This document shows, piece by piece, positions 44,194 to 52,621 of a DNA stretch of 64,000 nucleotides. A program made the translations under genes and the position numbers. The DNA is from JANPIX01 sp031425195 (GTDB lineage Bacteria > Pseudomonadota > Alphaproteobacteria > Rhodobacterales > Rhodobacteraceae). The stretch covers positions 124,001 to 188,000 of the forward strand of contig JANPIX010000017.1 in NCBI GenBank assembly GCA_031425195.1, read 5' to 3'. Under the pieces are notes generated by a model. That model saw nothing but the letters and a program-made list of their open reading frames with translations, did no database searches and was not told where the DNA came from. The stretch's first letter is position 1; each line of letters starts with the position of its first letter.

Positions 44194-44229
44194 CAGGGCC
44201 GTGTCAACCGACACGGCCCTGTTGTTTTT
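44194..44229 (+). terminator. Intrinsic terminator after cycA
   Basis: Perfect 12-bp stem CAGGGCCGTGTC (44194-44205) and GACACGGCCCTG (44210-44221), 4-nt loop, followed by TTGTTTTT. It closes the bchF-cycA operon and marks the right end of the photosynthesis cluster. Confidence 0.9.
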
Positions 44230-44284
44230 CGGCCTGCACAACCGGGTTCCCCTTTTGCGCGGCACGTTCTAGGGTCAGGCCATC

Positions 44285-44974
44285 ATGACTGACCTTGTCA
44301 TCTTTGATTGCGACGGCGTGCTGATCGACAGCGAGGTCATCAGCGCGAATATGTTGATCGCCGAACTGCGCGATTATGGTATCAACATAACACTGGAATT
44401 CGTGAGCCGCAATTTTCTGGGGCGCAGCTACCCCACAGTGATGCGCGACATTCGTGAACGCTTTGGCGTCACCCTGCCCGATCATTTCGAAGTGGATTAC
44501 CGCGCCCGCCTTCTTGCCGCGTTTTCGCGCGATCTGAAGATCATGCCGGGCGTGCGCAACGTGATCGAGGGTTTGGGCGTAACCTTCTGTCTTGCCACAT
44601 CGTCCAGCCCTGAACGCCTGACACAATCGCTGCAACTGGCCGGCCTTGATGCGCTGTTCGGTGACCGGGCCTTTACCGCAAGCCGCGTGGCAAGGGGCAA
44701 GCCCGCGCCAGATCTGTTTCTGTTCGCGGCAGCCCAGATGGGTGTCGCCCCTGCACAGTGCCTTGTGATCGAAGACAGCCTGATCGGTGTTCGTGCCGGT
44801 CTGGCCGCCGGCATGGAAGTCTGGCGCTTTACCGGGGGAAGCCATCTGCGGGGACTTGACCCCAGTACGCCGCCAGATGCTCGCGCGGCGCTGTCGTTTG
44901 ATGATTTCCGCCAGTTCTTTTCGCTCCGGCCGTCCTTGGCCCGCGCGGCTGAGATCAAATTCAAGAGTAGATGA
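44285..44974 (+). CDS. HAD-superfamily (subfamily IA) sugar-phosphate phosphatase
   Basis: 229 residues. HAD motifs: I FDCDGVLIDSEV (nucleophile Asp near residue 8), II ATSSSPERL, III KPAPDLFLFAA and IV CLVIEDSLIGVRAG. It resembles beta-phosphoglucomutase/phosphatase-like proteins. Being first in the polyol operon and overlapping smoC by 4 bp, it probably acts on a sugar or polyol phosphate; the substrate cannot be read from the sequence. Confidence 0.85.
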   Translation: MTDLVIFDCDGVLIDSEVISANMLIAELRDYGINITLEFVSRNFLGRSYPTVMRDIRERFGVTLPDHFEVDYRARLLAAFSRDLKIMPGVRNVIEGLGVTFCLATSSSPERLTQSLQLAGLDALFGDRAFTASRVARGKPAPDLFLFAAAQMGVAPAQCLVIEDSLIGVRAGLAAGMEVWRFTGGSHLRGLDPSTPPDARAALSFDDFRQFFSLRPSLARAAEIKFKSR

Positions 44975-45951
44975 TGACCGACAAAAGTGACCGCGCCGAC
45001 AGGGCAGACATGGACGCGACCCCGCTGGACGATGCGGCGCGGGCCGGGTGGCTTTATTATGTGGGGGGCATGACACAAGACCAGATCGCGCGCGAACTGG
45101 GTGTGTCGCGTCAAAGGGCGCAGCGCCTTGTCAGCAGGGCCATCGCGGAACGGTTGATCCATGTGCGACTTGAACATCGGGTTTCTGCCTGCCTCGATCT
45201 TGAGGCGGCAGTCACGCGGCGGTTTGGTTTGCGCCTTTGTCGGGTTGCCCCCGCACTGGCAGAAGGTGTTGATCCGCTGCCATCCATTGCGCCAGCGGCG
45301 GCGGCGGAGATGGAACGGATCCTGCGCTCATCTGGGCCTTTGGTCATTGCCTTGGGCACCGGGCGGTCACTGCGCGCGGCGGTGGAAGAGTTGACCTCGA
45401 TGGAATGTGAACAACACCGCATCGTCAGTCTGAATGGAAACATCTCGCCCGACGGCACGGCAACCTACTACGACGTGATCACCCGCATGGCTGATCGGGT
45501 GCGCGCGCCGCATTACCCGATGCCCCTGCCCGTCGTCGCCCATTCAGCCGAAGAGCGTGATCTGTTTCACGCGACCAAACCCATCCAGCGCGTCATGCAA
45601 CTGGGCCGCGAAGCGGACTACACCTTTGTTGGCGTTGGGCAGATGACCGAAGACGCCCCAATGATGAAGGATGGCTTTATCACCCCTGACCAACTGGCCA
45701 GGTTTCAGACACTAGGGGCTGTGGGAGAGGTTGCAGGTTGGATCTTTGATGGTGAAGGGCACTATCTTGACACCATCGACCTGCCTGTAACGTCGGTTCA
45801 GGTTAGCGCGTCGCATGGTGGCCTTGTGATTGCCATTGCAGGCGGTCAGAAAAAGTGCGCCGCGCTGATTGCCGGCTTGAAAGGGCGCATTTTCAACGGG
45901 TTGATAACTGACGAGACGACGGCGCGCCGTTTGCTTGCCGCCTCTTTTTGA
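44971..45951 (+). CDS. smoC: SorC/DeoR-family regulator of the polyol operon
   Basis: 326 residues (325 if the second ATG at 44974 is used). The N-terminal helix-turn-helix GMTQDQIARELGVSRQRAQRLVSRA (about 33-57, read in parts) is followed by the SorC sugar-phosphate-binding domain (LVIALGTGRSLRAAVEEL, HRIVSLNGNISPDG, TFVGVGQMTEDAP). Orthologous in position to SmoC, the regulator of the R. sphaeroides smo/mtl operon. Probably binds the palindromes upstream of smoE. It overlaps the HAD gene by 4 bp. Confidence 0.88.
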   Translation: MMTDKSDRADRADMDATPLDDAARAGWLYYVGGMTQDQIARELGVSRQRAQRLVSRAIAERLIHVRLEHRVSACLDLEAAVTRRFGLRLCRVAPALAEGVDPLPSIAPAAAAEMERILRSSGPLVIALGTGRSLRAAVEELTSMECEQHRIVSLNGNISPDGTATYYDVITRMADRVRAPHYPMPLPVVAHSAEERDLFHATKPIQRVMQLGREADYTFVGVGQMTEDAPMMKDGFITPDQLARFQTLGAVGEVAGWIFDGEGHYLDTIDLPVTSVQVSASHGGLVIAIAGGQKKCAALIAGLKGRIFNGLITDETTARRLLAASF

Positions 45952-45992
45952 CTGCTGTGCCGCAGTGCAGAGACGATTTTTTAGGCAAGTAG

Positions 45993-46030
45993 TTGACAGA
46001 CTCACTCTACACGTGAGTAATTGCTCACAC
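45993..46030 (+). promoter_or_regulatory. smoE promoter with overlapping operator palindromes
   Basis: TTGACA (45993-45998) and AGTAAT (46016-46021) with 17-bp spacing form a good sigma-70 promoter. Overlapping it are ACTCAC-N7-GTGAGT (46000-46018) and TGAGTAATTGCTCA (46014-46027). Two inverted repeats sharing GTGAG half-sites suggest cooperative binding by SmoC. Confidence 0.65.
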
Positions 46031-46069
46031 TACGATTTAATGCTCATAGAAGCCTGAGGGAGGATACTG

Positions 46070-47380
46070 ATGACGATCAAGGTTCGCGCGCTGCTTGGCG
46101 CGTGTGCCGTGTCGGCGCTTGCCAGCGTTGCCATGGCCCAAACAACAATCACCGTTGCCACCGTGAACAACGGCGACATGATCCGGATGCAGGGTCTGAC
46201 ATCTGAATTCAATGCGCTTCACCCCGACATTACGGTCGAATGGGTGACGCTTGAAGAAAACGTCCTGCGTCAGAACGTGACCACCGACATTGCCACCAGT
46301 GGCGGCCAGTATGACGTGGTCACCATTGGAACATATGAAGTTCCGATCTGGGGCAAGCAGGGCTGGCTTGCATCGCTTAACGATTTGCCGGCGGAATGGG
46401 ACATCGACGATCTTCTGCCTGCGATCCGTAGCGGCCTGACGGTTGATGGAAACCTTTACGCAGCGCCGTTCTACGGCGAATCGTCGATGGTGATGTATCG
46501 CAAAGACCTGATGGAAGCGGCCGGGCTGACCATGCCTGATGCACCAACCTGGACAGATATCCGCGCCGCTGCCGAGGCGATGACAAACACCGAAACCGGC
46601 GTTTATGGCATCTGTCTGCGTGGCAAAGCCGGCTGGGGCGAGAACATGGCCTTCCTGACGGCAATGTCGAATTCGTTCGGTGCGCGCTGGTTTGACGAAA
46701 ACTGGACGCCTCAGTTCGATCAGCCTGCATGGGCTGCGACGCTTGACTTCTATCTGGACCTGATGTCGAAATTCGGCCCGCCCGGCGCGTCGAACAACGG
46801 CTTCAACGAAAACCTGACGCTGTTCCAGCAGGGCAAGTGCGGCATGTGGATTGATGCCACCGTCGCTGCTTCCTTCGTGACGGGCAAAGACAGCACGGTT
46901 GCGGACAAGGTCGGGTTTGCCCTTGCGCCGGATAACGGTCTGGGCAAGCGCAGCAACTGGCTTTGGGCATGGTCGTTGGCAGTTCCGGCATCTTCGGACG
47001 CCACGGAAGCTGCCAAAACCTTTGTCGCATGGGCCACGTCCAAGGAATACACGGCACTTGTCGCCTCTAAAGAAGGCTGGGCAAATGTTCCTCCGGGCAC
47101 GCGTACGTCGCTTTACTCGAACCCGGAATACCAGTCGGTGCCGTTCGCAAAGATGACGCTCGACAGCATCAACTCGGCTGATCCAACCAAACCGACAGTC
47201 GATCCGGTGCCGTATGTTGGCATCCAGTTCGTTGCCATCCCGGAATTCCAGGGGATTGCAACGGCAACCGGGCAAGAGTTTTCCGCGGCTTTGGCCGGCC
47301 AGAAAACCGCAGCCGAAGCGTTGGCCGCCGCACAGGCACTGACGACAACCGAAATGACTGCGGCCGGTTATATCAAGTAA
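46070..47380 (+). CDS. smoE: Polyol ABC transporter, periplasmic substrate-binding protein
   Basis: 436 residues, family 1 extracellular solute-binding protein. Signal peptide MTIKVRALLGACAVSALASVAMA, then mature protein from about residue 24 (QTTITVATVNNGDMIRMQGL). Delivers sorbitol/mannitol to SmoFG. The segments YDVVTIGTYEVPIWGKQGWL, FYGESSMVMYRKDLMEAAGL and GKRSNWLWAWSLAVPASS are typical of the polyol-binding subgroup. GGGAGG ribosome site. Strong hairpins follow the stop, consistent with higher expression than the permeases. Confidence 0.92.
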   Translation: MTIKVRALLGACAVSALASVAMAQTTITVATVNNGDMIRMQGLTSEFNALHPDITVEWVTLEENVLRQNVTTDIATSGGQYDVVTIGTYEVPIWGKQGWLASLNDLPAEWDIDDLLPAIRSGLTVDGNLYAAPFYGESSMVMYRKDLMEAAGLTMPDAPTWTDIRAAAEAMTNTETGVYGICLRGKAGWGENMAFLTAMSNSFGARWFDENWTPQFDQPAWAATLDFYLDLMSKFGPPGASNNGFNENLTLFQQGKCGMWIDATVAASFVTGKDSTVADKVGFALAPDNGLGKRSNWLWAWSLAVPASSDATEAAKTFVAWATSKEYTALVASKEGWANVPPGTRTSLYSNPEYQSVPFAKMTLDSINSADPTKPTVDPVPYVGIQFVAIPEFQGIATATGQEFSAALAGQKTAAEALAAAQALTTTEMTAAGYIK

Positions 47381-47392
47381 CCTGCCACGGTT

Positions 47393-47478
47393 GCAGGGCT
47401 GGAACCCTCCCGGGCCAGCCCTGCTGAAACGGAAAGTGCCGGAATGTGACGCCGCAAGGGCGGTCACAATCCGGCACT
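47393..47478 (+). promoter_or_regulatory. Two intercistronic hairpins between smoE and smoF
   Basis: Stem 1: GCAGGGCTGG (47393-47402) with CCAGCCCTGC (47415-47424), 10 bp. Stem 2: AGTGCCGGA (47435-47443) with TCCGGCACT (47470-47478), containing an inner GTGAC/GTCAC pair (47446-47450, 47463-47467). No T run follows. They probably stabilise smoE mRNA and reduce readthrough into the permease genes, as in maltose-type operons. Confidence 0.72.
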
Positions 47479-47516
47479 GACCACCCCCACCCATCCAGCA
47501 GCAAGGGAAGCGTCCC

Positions 47517-48389
47517 ATGTCCACCCAAGCCTCGCGGTCTGCAGCGCGTGTCATGCTTGCGCCTTCGGTGATCCTCTTGCTGATCTGGATGATTGTCCCG
47601 CTTGCTTTGACGCTCTGGTTCTCGCTGTTGGATTATCGGTTGCTGCGGCCTGAAATGACGGGCTTCAACTGGTTTGCCAATTATACGAATTTCGTGGCGT
47701 CGCCTGCGTTTATCACGGGCGTGATCAACACGTTGCTGTTGGTTGGCGGAGTGCTGGTCATCACTGTCATCGGGGGCATCCTGCTTGCGCTTTTGATTGA
47801 TCAGCCGATCTGGGGTCAGGGATATGTCCGCATTCTGGTGATCGCGCCATTCTTCGTCATGCCGCCGGTCGCGGCGCTGTTGTGGAAGAACATGTTCATG
47901 AACCCAACCAACGGGTTGTTTGGCGAGTTGTCAAAATCGTTGGGGTTCGCGCCCTATGATTACCTGGGCAATGCGCCCTTGCTTTCGATCATCGTCATCG
48001 TCGCCTGGCAGTGGCTTCCATTCGCGGCGCTGATCCTGCTGACGGCGCTGCAATCGCTGTCCTCGGAAGAACTGGAAGCCGCCGAGATGGATGGCGCATC
48101 GGCTGTGTCGCGGTTCTGGTACATCATGCTGCCGCATCTGGCCCGCGCCATTACCGTGGTCGTCCTGATCCAGACGATCTTTCTTCTGGGTGTCCTTGTC
48201 GAGATTCTGGTGACCACCGGGGGTGGGCCGGGCACCGCCTCTACCACGCTGACCTTCCTTGTATTTCAGGAATCGGTGGCGAAATCGAATGTCGGCACCG
48301 CTGCGGCGGGCGGCGTTGTTGCTGTTGTTCTGGCCAATATCGTCGCGATCTTTCTGATGCGCGCGATTGGCAAGAACCTTGACGCATAA
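47517..48389 (+). CDS. smoF: Polyol ABC transporter permease
   Basis: 290 residues, six membrane helices, binding-protein-dependent permease (MalF type). The EAA loop that contacts SmoK reads ELEAAEMDGASAVSRFWYIMLPHLARAI. Pairs with SmoG. It follows smoE after a 136-bp hairpin-bearing gap, and GGGAAG lies upstream of the ATG. 12 bp separate it from smoG. Confidence 0.93.
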   Translation: MSTQASRSAARVMLAPSVILLLIWMIVPLALTLWFSLLDYRLLRPEMTGFNWFANYTNFVASPAFITGVINTLLLVGGVLVITVIGGILLALLIDQPIWGQGYVRILVIAPFFVMPPVAALLWKNMFMNPTNGLFGELSKSLGFAPYDYLGNAPLLSIIVIVAWQWLPFAALILLTALQSLSSEELEAAEMDGASAVSRFWYIMLPHLARAITVVVLIQTIFLLGVLVEILVTTGGGPGTASTTLTFLVFQESVAKSNVGTAAAGGVVAVVLANIVAIFLMRAIGKNLDA

Positions 48390-48401
48390 AGGAAGACAGC
48401 C

Positions 48402-49232
48402 ATGGCCCGCGCAGTCACCACCGAACGCAAGATCATCACCACTGTTGCCGCCTGGACCGTGGCGCTGCTGATCTTCTTTCCGATCCTTTGGATGATCCTG
48501 ACCAGTTTCAAGTCCGAGGCAGACGCAATCCTGTCGCCGCCGGTCTGGATCGGGTTCGACTGGACCACCGAAAATTATACCCAGGTGTTTGAAACGTCGA
48601 ACTACTTCCGGTTCTTCATGAACTCGGTCATCATCGCCGTTGGCTCCACCCTCCTTGGCCTCGTGATCGCCGTGCCTGCCGCCTGGTCCATGGCCTTTGT
48701 GCCGGGGGCGAAGACAAAAGACCTGCTGATGTGGATGCTGTCGACCAAGATGATGCCCGGCGTGGCCGTGTTGGCCCCCATCTACCTGACGTTCATTCAA
48801 TTGGGCCTGCTGGATACGCGGTTTGGTCTTGTGATCGTTCTGATGCTGATCAACCTGCCGATCATCGTGTGGATGCTGTATACCTACTTCAAGGAAATCC
48901 CCGGCGAGATTCTTGAGGCGGCGCGCATGGACGGCGCCACATTGCGCGCGGAAATCCTGTTCGTGCTGTTGCCGATGGCAATACCCGGAATCGCCTCGAC
49001 CGTGCTTTTGAACATCATACTGGCGTGGAACGAGGCGTTCTGGACCATCACGCTGACCACGGTGGACGCCGCCCCGCTCACCAAGTTCATCTCGCGGTTT
49101 TCCAGCCCGCAGGGGTTGTTCTACGCGAAACTGAGCGCGGCCAGCACAATGGCCATCGCGCCGATACTGATCATGGGCTGGTTCAGCCAGAAACAACTTG
49201 TCCGCGGCCTGACGTTCGGCGCGGTGAAATAG
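48402..49232 (+). CDS. smoG: Polyol ABC transporter permease
   Basis: 276 residues, six membrane helices, MalG-type permease. EAA motif: EILEAARMDGATLRAEILFVLLPMAIPG. It forms the membrane channel with SmoF. It starts 12 bp after smoF and ends 9 bp before smoK. Confidence 0.93.
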   Translation: MARAVTTERKIITTVAAWTVALLIFFPILWMILTSFKSEADAILSPPVWIGFDWTTENYTQVFETSNYFRFFMNSVIIAVGSTLLGLVIAVPAAWSMAFVPGAKTKDLLMWMLSTKMMPGVAVLAPIYLTFIQLGLLDTRFGLVIVLMLINLPIIVWMLYTYFKEIPGEILEAARMDGATLRAEILFVLLPMAIPGIASTVLLNIILAWNEAFWTITLTTVDAAPLTKFISRFSSPQGLFYAKLSAASTMAIAPILIMGWFSQKQLVRGLTFGAVK

Positions 49233-49241
49233 GGGGACGGC

Positions 49242-50240
49242 ATGGGCCAGATCACATTGCGAAGCGTGACCAAGCAATTCGGTGACGCAGTCGTCATTCC
49301 GTCACTTGATCTTGACATCGACGACGGCGAATTCGTGGTCTTCGTGGGCCCGTCCGGCTGTGGCAAATCCACGCTGCTGCGCCTGATTGCGGGGCTCGAA
49401 GACACGTCGAGCGGCACGATTTCCATCGACGGGAACGATGCAACCGCCCTGCCCCCGGCCAAACGGAAACTGGCAATGGTGTTCCAGTCCTATGCGCTTT
49501 ATCCGCATATGACGGTGCGCAAGAACATCGCGTTCCCGCTCAAGATGGCAGGCATGTCGGTGGAGGCCACTGCCAAGAAGGTGGACGCCGCGGCACAGGT
49601 TCTGAACCTGACCAGCTATCTGGACCGCAAGCCCGGCCAACTGTCCGGCGGTCAGCGCCAGCGTGTTGCCATCGGCCGCGCGATCGTGCGAGAACCTGCC
49701 GCCTTTCTATTCGACGAACCCCTGTCGAACCTTGATGCGTCGCTGCGCGTCAACATGCGGCTGGAGATTTCCGAACTTCACAAATCGCTCAAGACGACGA
49801 TGATCTATGTCACCCACGATCAGGTCGAGGCGATGACGATGGCCGACAAGATCGTGGTCCTCAACGCAGGCCGCATCGAACAGGTCGGCACGCCGATGGA
49901 GCTTTATCTCACCCCGCGCAACCTGTTCGTGGCGGGCTTCATTGGCAGCCCGCGGATGAACCTGATTTCCGGCGCGATGGCACAGAAGCACGACGCGCAT
50001 ACCGTTGGTATTCGTCCCGAACACATTGATCTTTCCACTGTTTCCGGGGAATGGCGGGGACGCGTCGGCGTGTCCGAACATCTGGGGTCCGACACGTTCC
50101 TGCGGGTCCATGTCGAAGGGATGGACGTGCTGACGGTGCGCGCCAGTGGCGAGATTGCGGTGACGCATGGCGACACCGTCTATTTGACGCCGCAACCCGA
50201 CAAGATTCATCGTTTCGGGCCAACCGGGGATGCGATCTGA
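49242..50240 (+). CDS. smoK: Polyol ABC transporter ATP-binding protein
   Basis: 332 residues, MalK/UgpC-type ATPase. Walker A VGPSGCGKSTLLRLIAG, signature LSGGQRQRVAIGRAIVREP, Walker B AFLFDEPLSNLDASLR, and a C-terminal OB-fold regulatory domain (GIRPEHIDLS, VSEHLGSDTFLRVHVEGMD). The stop shares one base with smoS (TGATG). Confidence 0.94.
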   Translation: MGQITLRSVTKQFGDAVVIPSLDLDIDDGEFVVFVGPSGCGKSTLLRLIAGLEDTSSGTISIDGNDATALPPAKRKLAMVFQSYALYPHMTVRKNIAFPLKMAGMSVEATAKKVDAAAQVLNLTSYLDRKPGQLSGGQRQRVAIGRAIVREPAAFLFDEPLSNLDASLRVNMRLEISELHKSLKTTMIYVTHDQVEAMTMADKIVVLNAGRIEQVGTPMELYLTPRNLFVAGFIGSPRMNLISGAMAQKHDAHTVGIRPEHIDLSTVSGEWRGRVGVSEHLGSDTFLRVHVEGMDVLTVRASGEIAVTHGDTVYLTPQPDKIHRFGPTGDAI

Positions 50241-51010
50241 TGCGACTGCAAGGCAAGACAGCATTGATCACAGGGGCCGCGCGGGGCATCGGTCTGGAAT
50301 TTGCCCGCGCCTATGTGGCCGAAGGCGCACGGGTCGCTATCGCCGACATCAACCTTGTCGCGGCGCAATCGGCCGCTGCGTCGATCGGGCCTGCGGCAAT
50401 AGCAGTGCATCTGGATGTCAGCGCACAGGACAGCATCGACGCGTGCATGAAGCAGACTTTGGCCCAGTTCGGCGGCCTTGATATCCTGATCAACAACGCG
50501 GCCCTTTTCGATCTGTCCCCCTTTGTCGACATCACGCGCGAAAGCTATGACAAGCTGTTTTCGATCAATGTCGCAGGCACCCTGTTCATGATGCAGGCGG
50601 CAGCGCGCGCGATGATCGACAAGGGAACGGGTGGCAAGATCATCAACATGGCGTCGCAGGCAGGCCGCCGTGGTGAAGGACTGGTCGGTGTTTACTGCGC
50701 CACCAAGGCCGCCGTCATCAGCCTGACGCAAAGCGCCGGGCTGGACCTTATCAAGCACCGCATCAACGTCAACGCCATCGCCCCCGGCGTGGTGGACGGC
50801 GAACACTGGGACCACGTGGATTCCATGTTCGCCGCGTATGAAAACCGCCCACGCGGCGAAAAGAAGCGCATCGTGGGTGATGCCGTGCCTTTCGGGCGCA
50901 TGGGAACCGCCGCCGATCTGACCGGCATGGCCGTGTTTCTGGCGACAGCAGAGGCAGATTATATCGTCGCGCAGACGTTTGGCGTCGACGGCGGAAACTG
51001 GATGGCCTGA
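50240..51010 (+). CDS. smoS: Sorbitol (glucitol) dehydrogenase, short-chain
   Basis: 256 residues, SDR family. Oxidises sorbitol to fructose with NAD+. The cofactor motif TGAARGIG (residues 11-18), NNAA, catalytic Ser in MASQAG and YCATK (Tyr-X3-Lys) are present. Length and order match R. sphaeroides SmoS. The start at 50240 overlaps the smoK stop by one base; longer frames lie inside smoK. Confidence 0.93.
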   Translation: MRLQGKTALITGAARGIGLEFARAYVAEGARVAIADINLVAAQSAAASIGPAAIAVHLDVSAQDSIDACMKQTLAQFGGLDILINNAALFDLSPFVDITRESYDKLFSINVAGTLFMMQAAARAMIDKGTGGKIINMASQAGRRGEGLVGVYCATKAAVISLTQSAGLDLIKHRINVNAIAPGVVDGEHWDHVDSMFAAYENRPRGEKKRIVGDAVPFGRMGTAADLTGMAVFLATAEADYIVAQTFGVDGGNWMA

Positions 51011-51011
51011 C

Positions 51012-52460
51012 ATGACACGAACTGCAACGCTGCCCGCCTATGACCGCAATACCCTGACACCCGGCATTGTTCACATCGGGCTTGGCAATTTCCACCGCGC
51101 GCATATGGCGGTGTATCTGGACGATCTGTTTGCCTTGGGTTTCGATCACGACTGGTCAATCCTTGGCGCCGGCGTCCGCGAAGGCGACGCCCGCATGCGC
51201 GACGCATTGCTGGCGCAGGATTGCCTGTCGACAGTGATCACACTTGACCCCGAACAGGGAACAAGTGCGCGCCGCATCGGGGCCATGACAGGCTTTATCG
51301 AGGTGAGCGGCGACAACGGCCCCCTGATCGCGGCCATGACCAATCCTGCCATCCGCATCGTCAGCCTGACGGTGACAGAGGGCGGATATTTCGTCGATGC
51401 AGGCGGTGCCTTTGATCCCGACCATCCCGATATCGCACATGACGCCGCACACCCGACCCGGCCCCGCACTGCGTTTGGTGCGATCCTCGCCGCCCTGCGT
51501 CACCGCCGCGCGGCGGGCACGCCGCCATTCACCGTCATGTCCTGCGATAACCTGCCCGGCAATGGCCATGTAACACATGGCACTGTCCGCGGACTGGCGC
51601 GGTTGCAGGACCCGGGTTTTGCCGATTGGGTGGATGGGAATGTTGCCTTTCCGAACGGTATGGTTGACCGGATCACGCCCGCCACCGGCCCGCGCGAACG
51701 GGCCCTGGCCGGGGAATACGGTTTGAACGATCCTGTTCCCGTGACGTGCGAACCGTTCCGCCAATGGGTGCTGGAAGACAACTTTCCCACAGGCCGGCCC
51801 GCGCTGGAAAAGGTTGGCGTGACGTTCACGCCCCATGTCCACGCTTATGAGGCCATGAAGATCCGCATCCTGAATGGTGGTCATGCCGTGATCGCCTATC
51901 CGTCGGCGCTTCTTGACCTTGCGCTGGTGCATGAGGCGATGGCTGATCCGTTGATCCACGCGTATCTGGCAAAGGTGGAGCGGACCGAGATTTTGCCCTT
52001 CGTGCCGCCCGTTCCCGACACCGACGTGGCGGCCTATGTCGATCTGATCATGGCGCGGTATTCGAACCCGCACATCGCAGACACAACCGCCCGCCTGTGC
52101 CTTGACGGATCGAACCGTCAGCCCAAGTTCATCGTGCCGTCCCTGATGGACAATCTTGCCGCAGGGAAACTGCCGCGCGGGCTGATCCTTCTGTCTGCTC
52201 TGTGGTGCCATTACTGCGCCGGAATAACGGACAGCGGTGCCACCATCGCGCCGAATGATCCGGACTGGACCAATCTTCAATCCCGCGCCAAAGCGGCTGT
52301 ACATGATGTGCAGGCGTGGCTTGGAATGGCGGCGGTTTATGGTGATCTGGGGTCAGACCCACTGTTCGCGGATGAATTTGGCACGCAACTCGCCCATGTG
52401 CGGGCGATCGGTGTGCGCGGGGCGGTTCAGGCCTATCTTGACGCGCCCACCGGCGGCTGA
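51012..52460 (+). CDS. mtlK: Mannitol 2-dehydrogenase, polyol-specific long-chain
   Basis: 482 residues, PSLDR family, zinc-independent. Oxidises mannitol to fructose with NAD+. N-terminal VHIGLGNFHRAHMAVYLDDL, the family signature region KIRILNGGHAVIAYPSALL, and the C-terminal helical domain (QPKFIVPSLMDNLAAG) are intact. The start MTRTATLPAYDR at 51012 lies 1 bp after smoS. The fructokinase gene (mtlZ) that follows in R. sphaeroides is absent; a terminator and katG follow here. Confidence 0.94.
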   Translation: MTRTATLPAYDRNTLTPGIVHIGLGNFHRAHMAVYLDDLFALGFDHDWSILGAGVREGDARMRDALLAQDCLSTVITLDPEQGTSARRIGAMTGFIEVSGDNGPLIAAMTNPAIRIVSLTVTEGGYFVDAGGAFDPDHPDIAHDAAHPTRPRTAFGAILAALRHRRAAGTPPFTVMSCDNLPGNGHVTHGTVRGLARLQDPGFADWVDGNVAFPNGMVDRITPATGPRERALAGEYGLNDPVPVTCEPFRQWVLEDNFPTGRPALEKVGVTFTPHVHAYEAMKIRILNGGHAVIAYPSALLDLALVHEAMADPLIHAYLAKVERTEILPFVPPVPDTDVAAYVDLIMARYSNPHIADTTARLCLDGSNRQPKFIVPSLMDNLAAGKLPRGLILLSALWCHYCAGITDSGATIAPNDPDWTNLQSRAKAAVHDVQAWLGMAAVYGDLGSDPLFADEFGTQLAHVRAIGVRGAVQAYLDAPTGG

Positions 52461-52532
52461 TTATCAGGGTTTCTTTCCAACGGCATCAGAAATTCCAACT
52501 TTTTCTTATGCCAACGGTCTGCTAAGCCCTTC

Positions 52533-52561
52533 GCAACAGATGGGGGTCTGTTGCCGTTTTT
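52533..52561 (+). terminator. Intrinsic terminator after mtlK
   Basis: GCAACAGA (52533-52540) pairs with TCTGTTGC (52547-52554), 6-nt loop, then CG and a TTTTT run. It ends the smo/mtl operon. Confidence 0.75.
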
Positions 52562-52621
52562 CGCAATGTCATCGCTGAGACAAGGCCCCCGGTTTGGAGC
52601 AATTGGTCTTGATCGGAGTGT

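Noticed and set aside
45952..45992. Terminator after smoC
   Set aside because: An imperfect stem (CTGC...GCAG) precedes TTTTTT, but the pairing is weak and interrupted; not enough to call.
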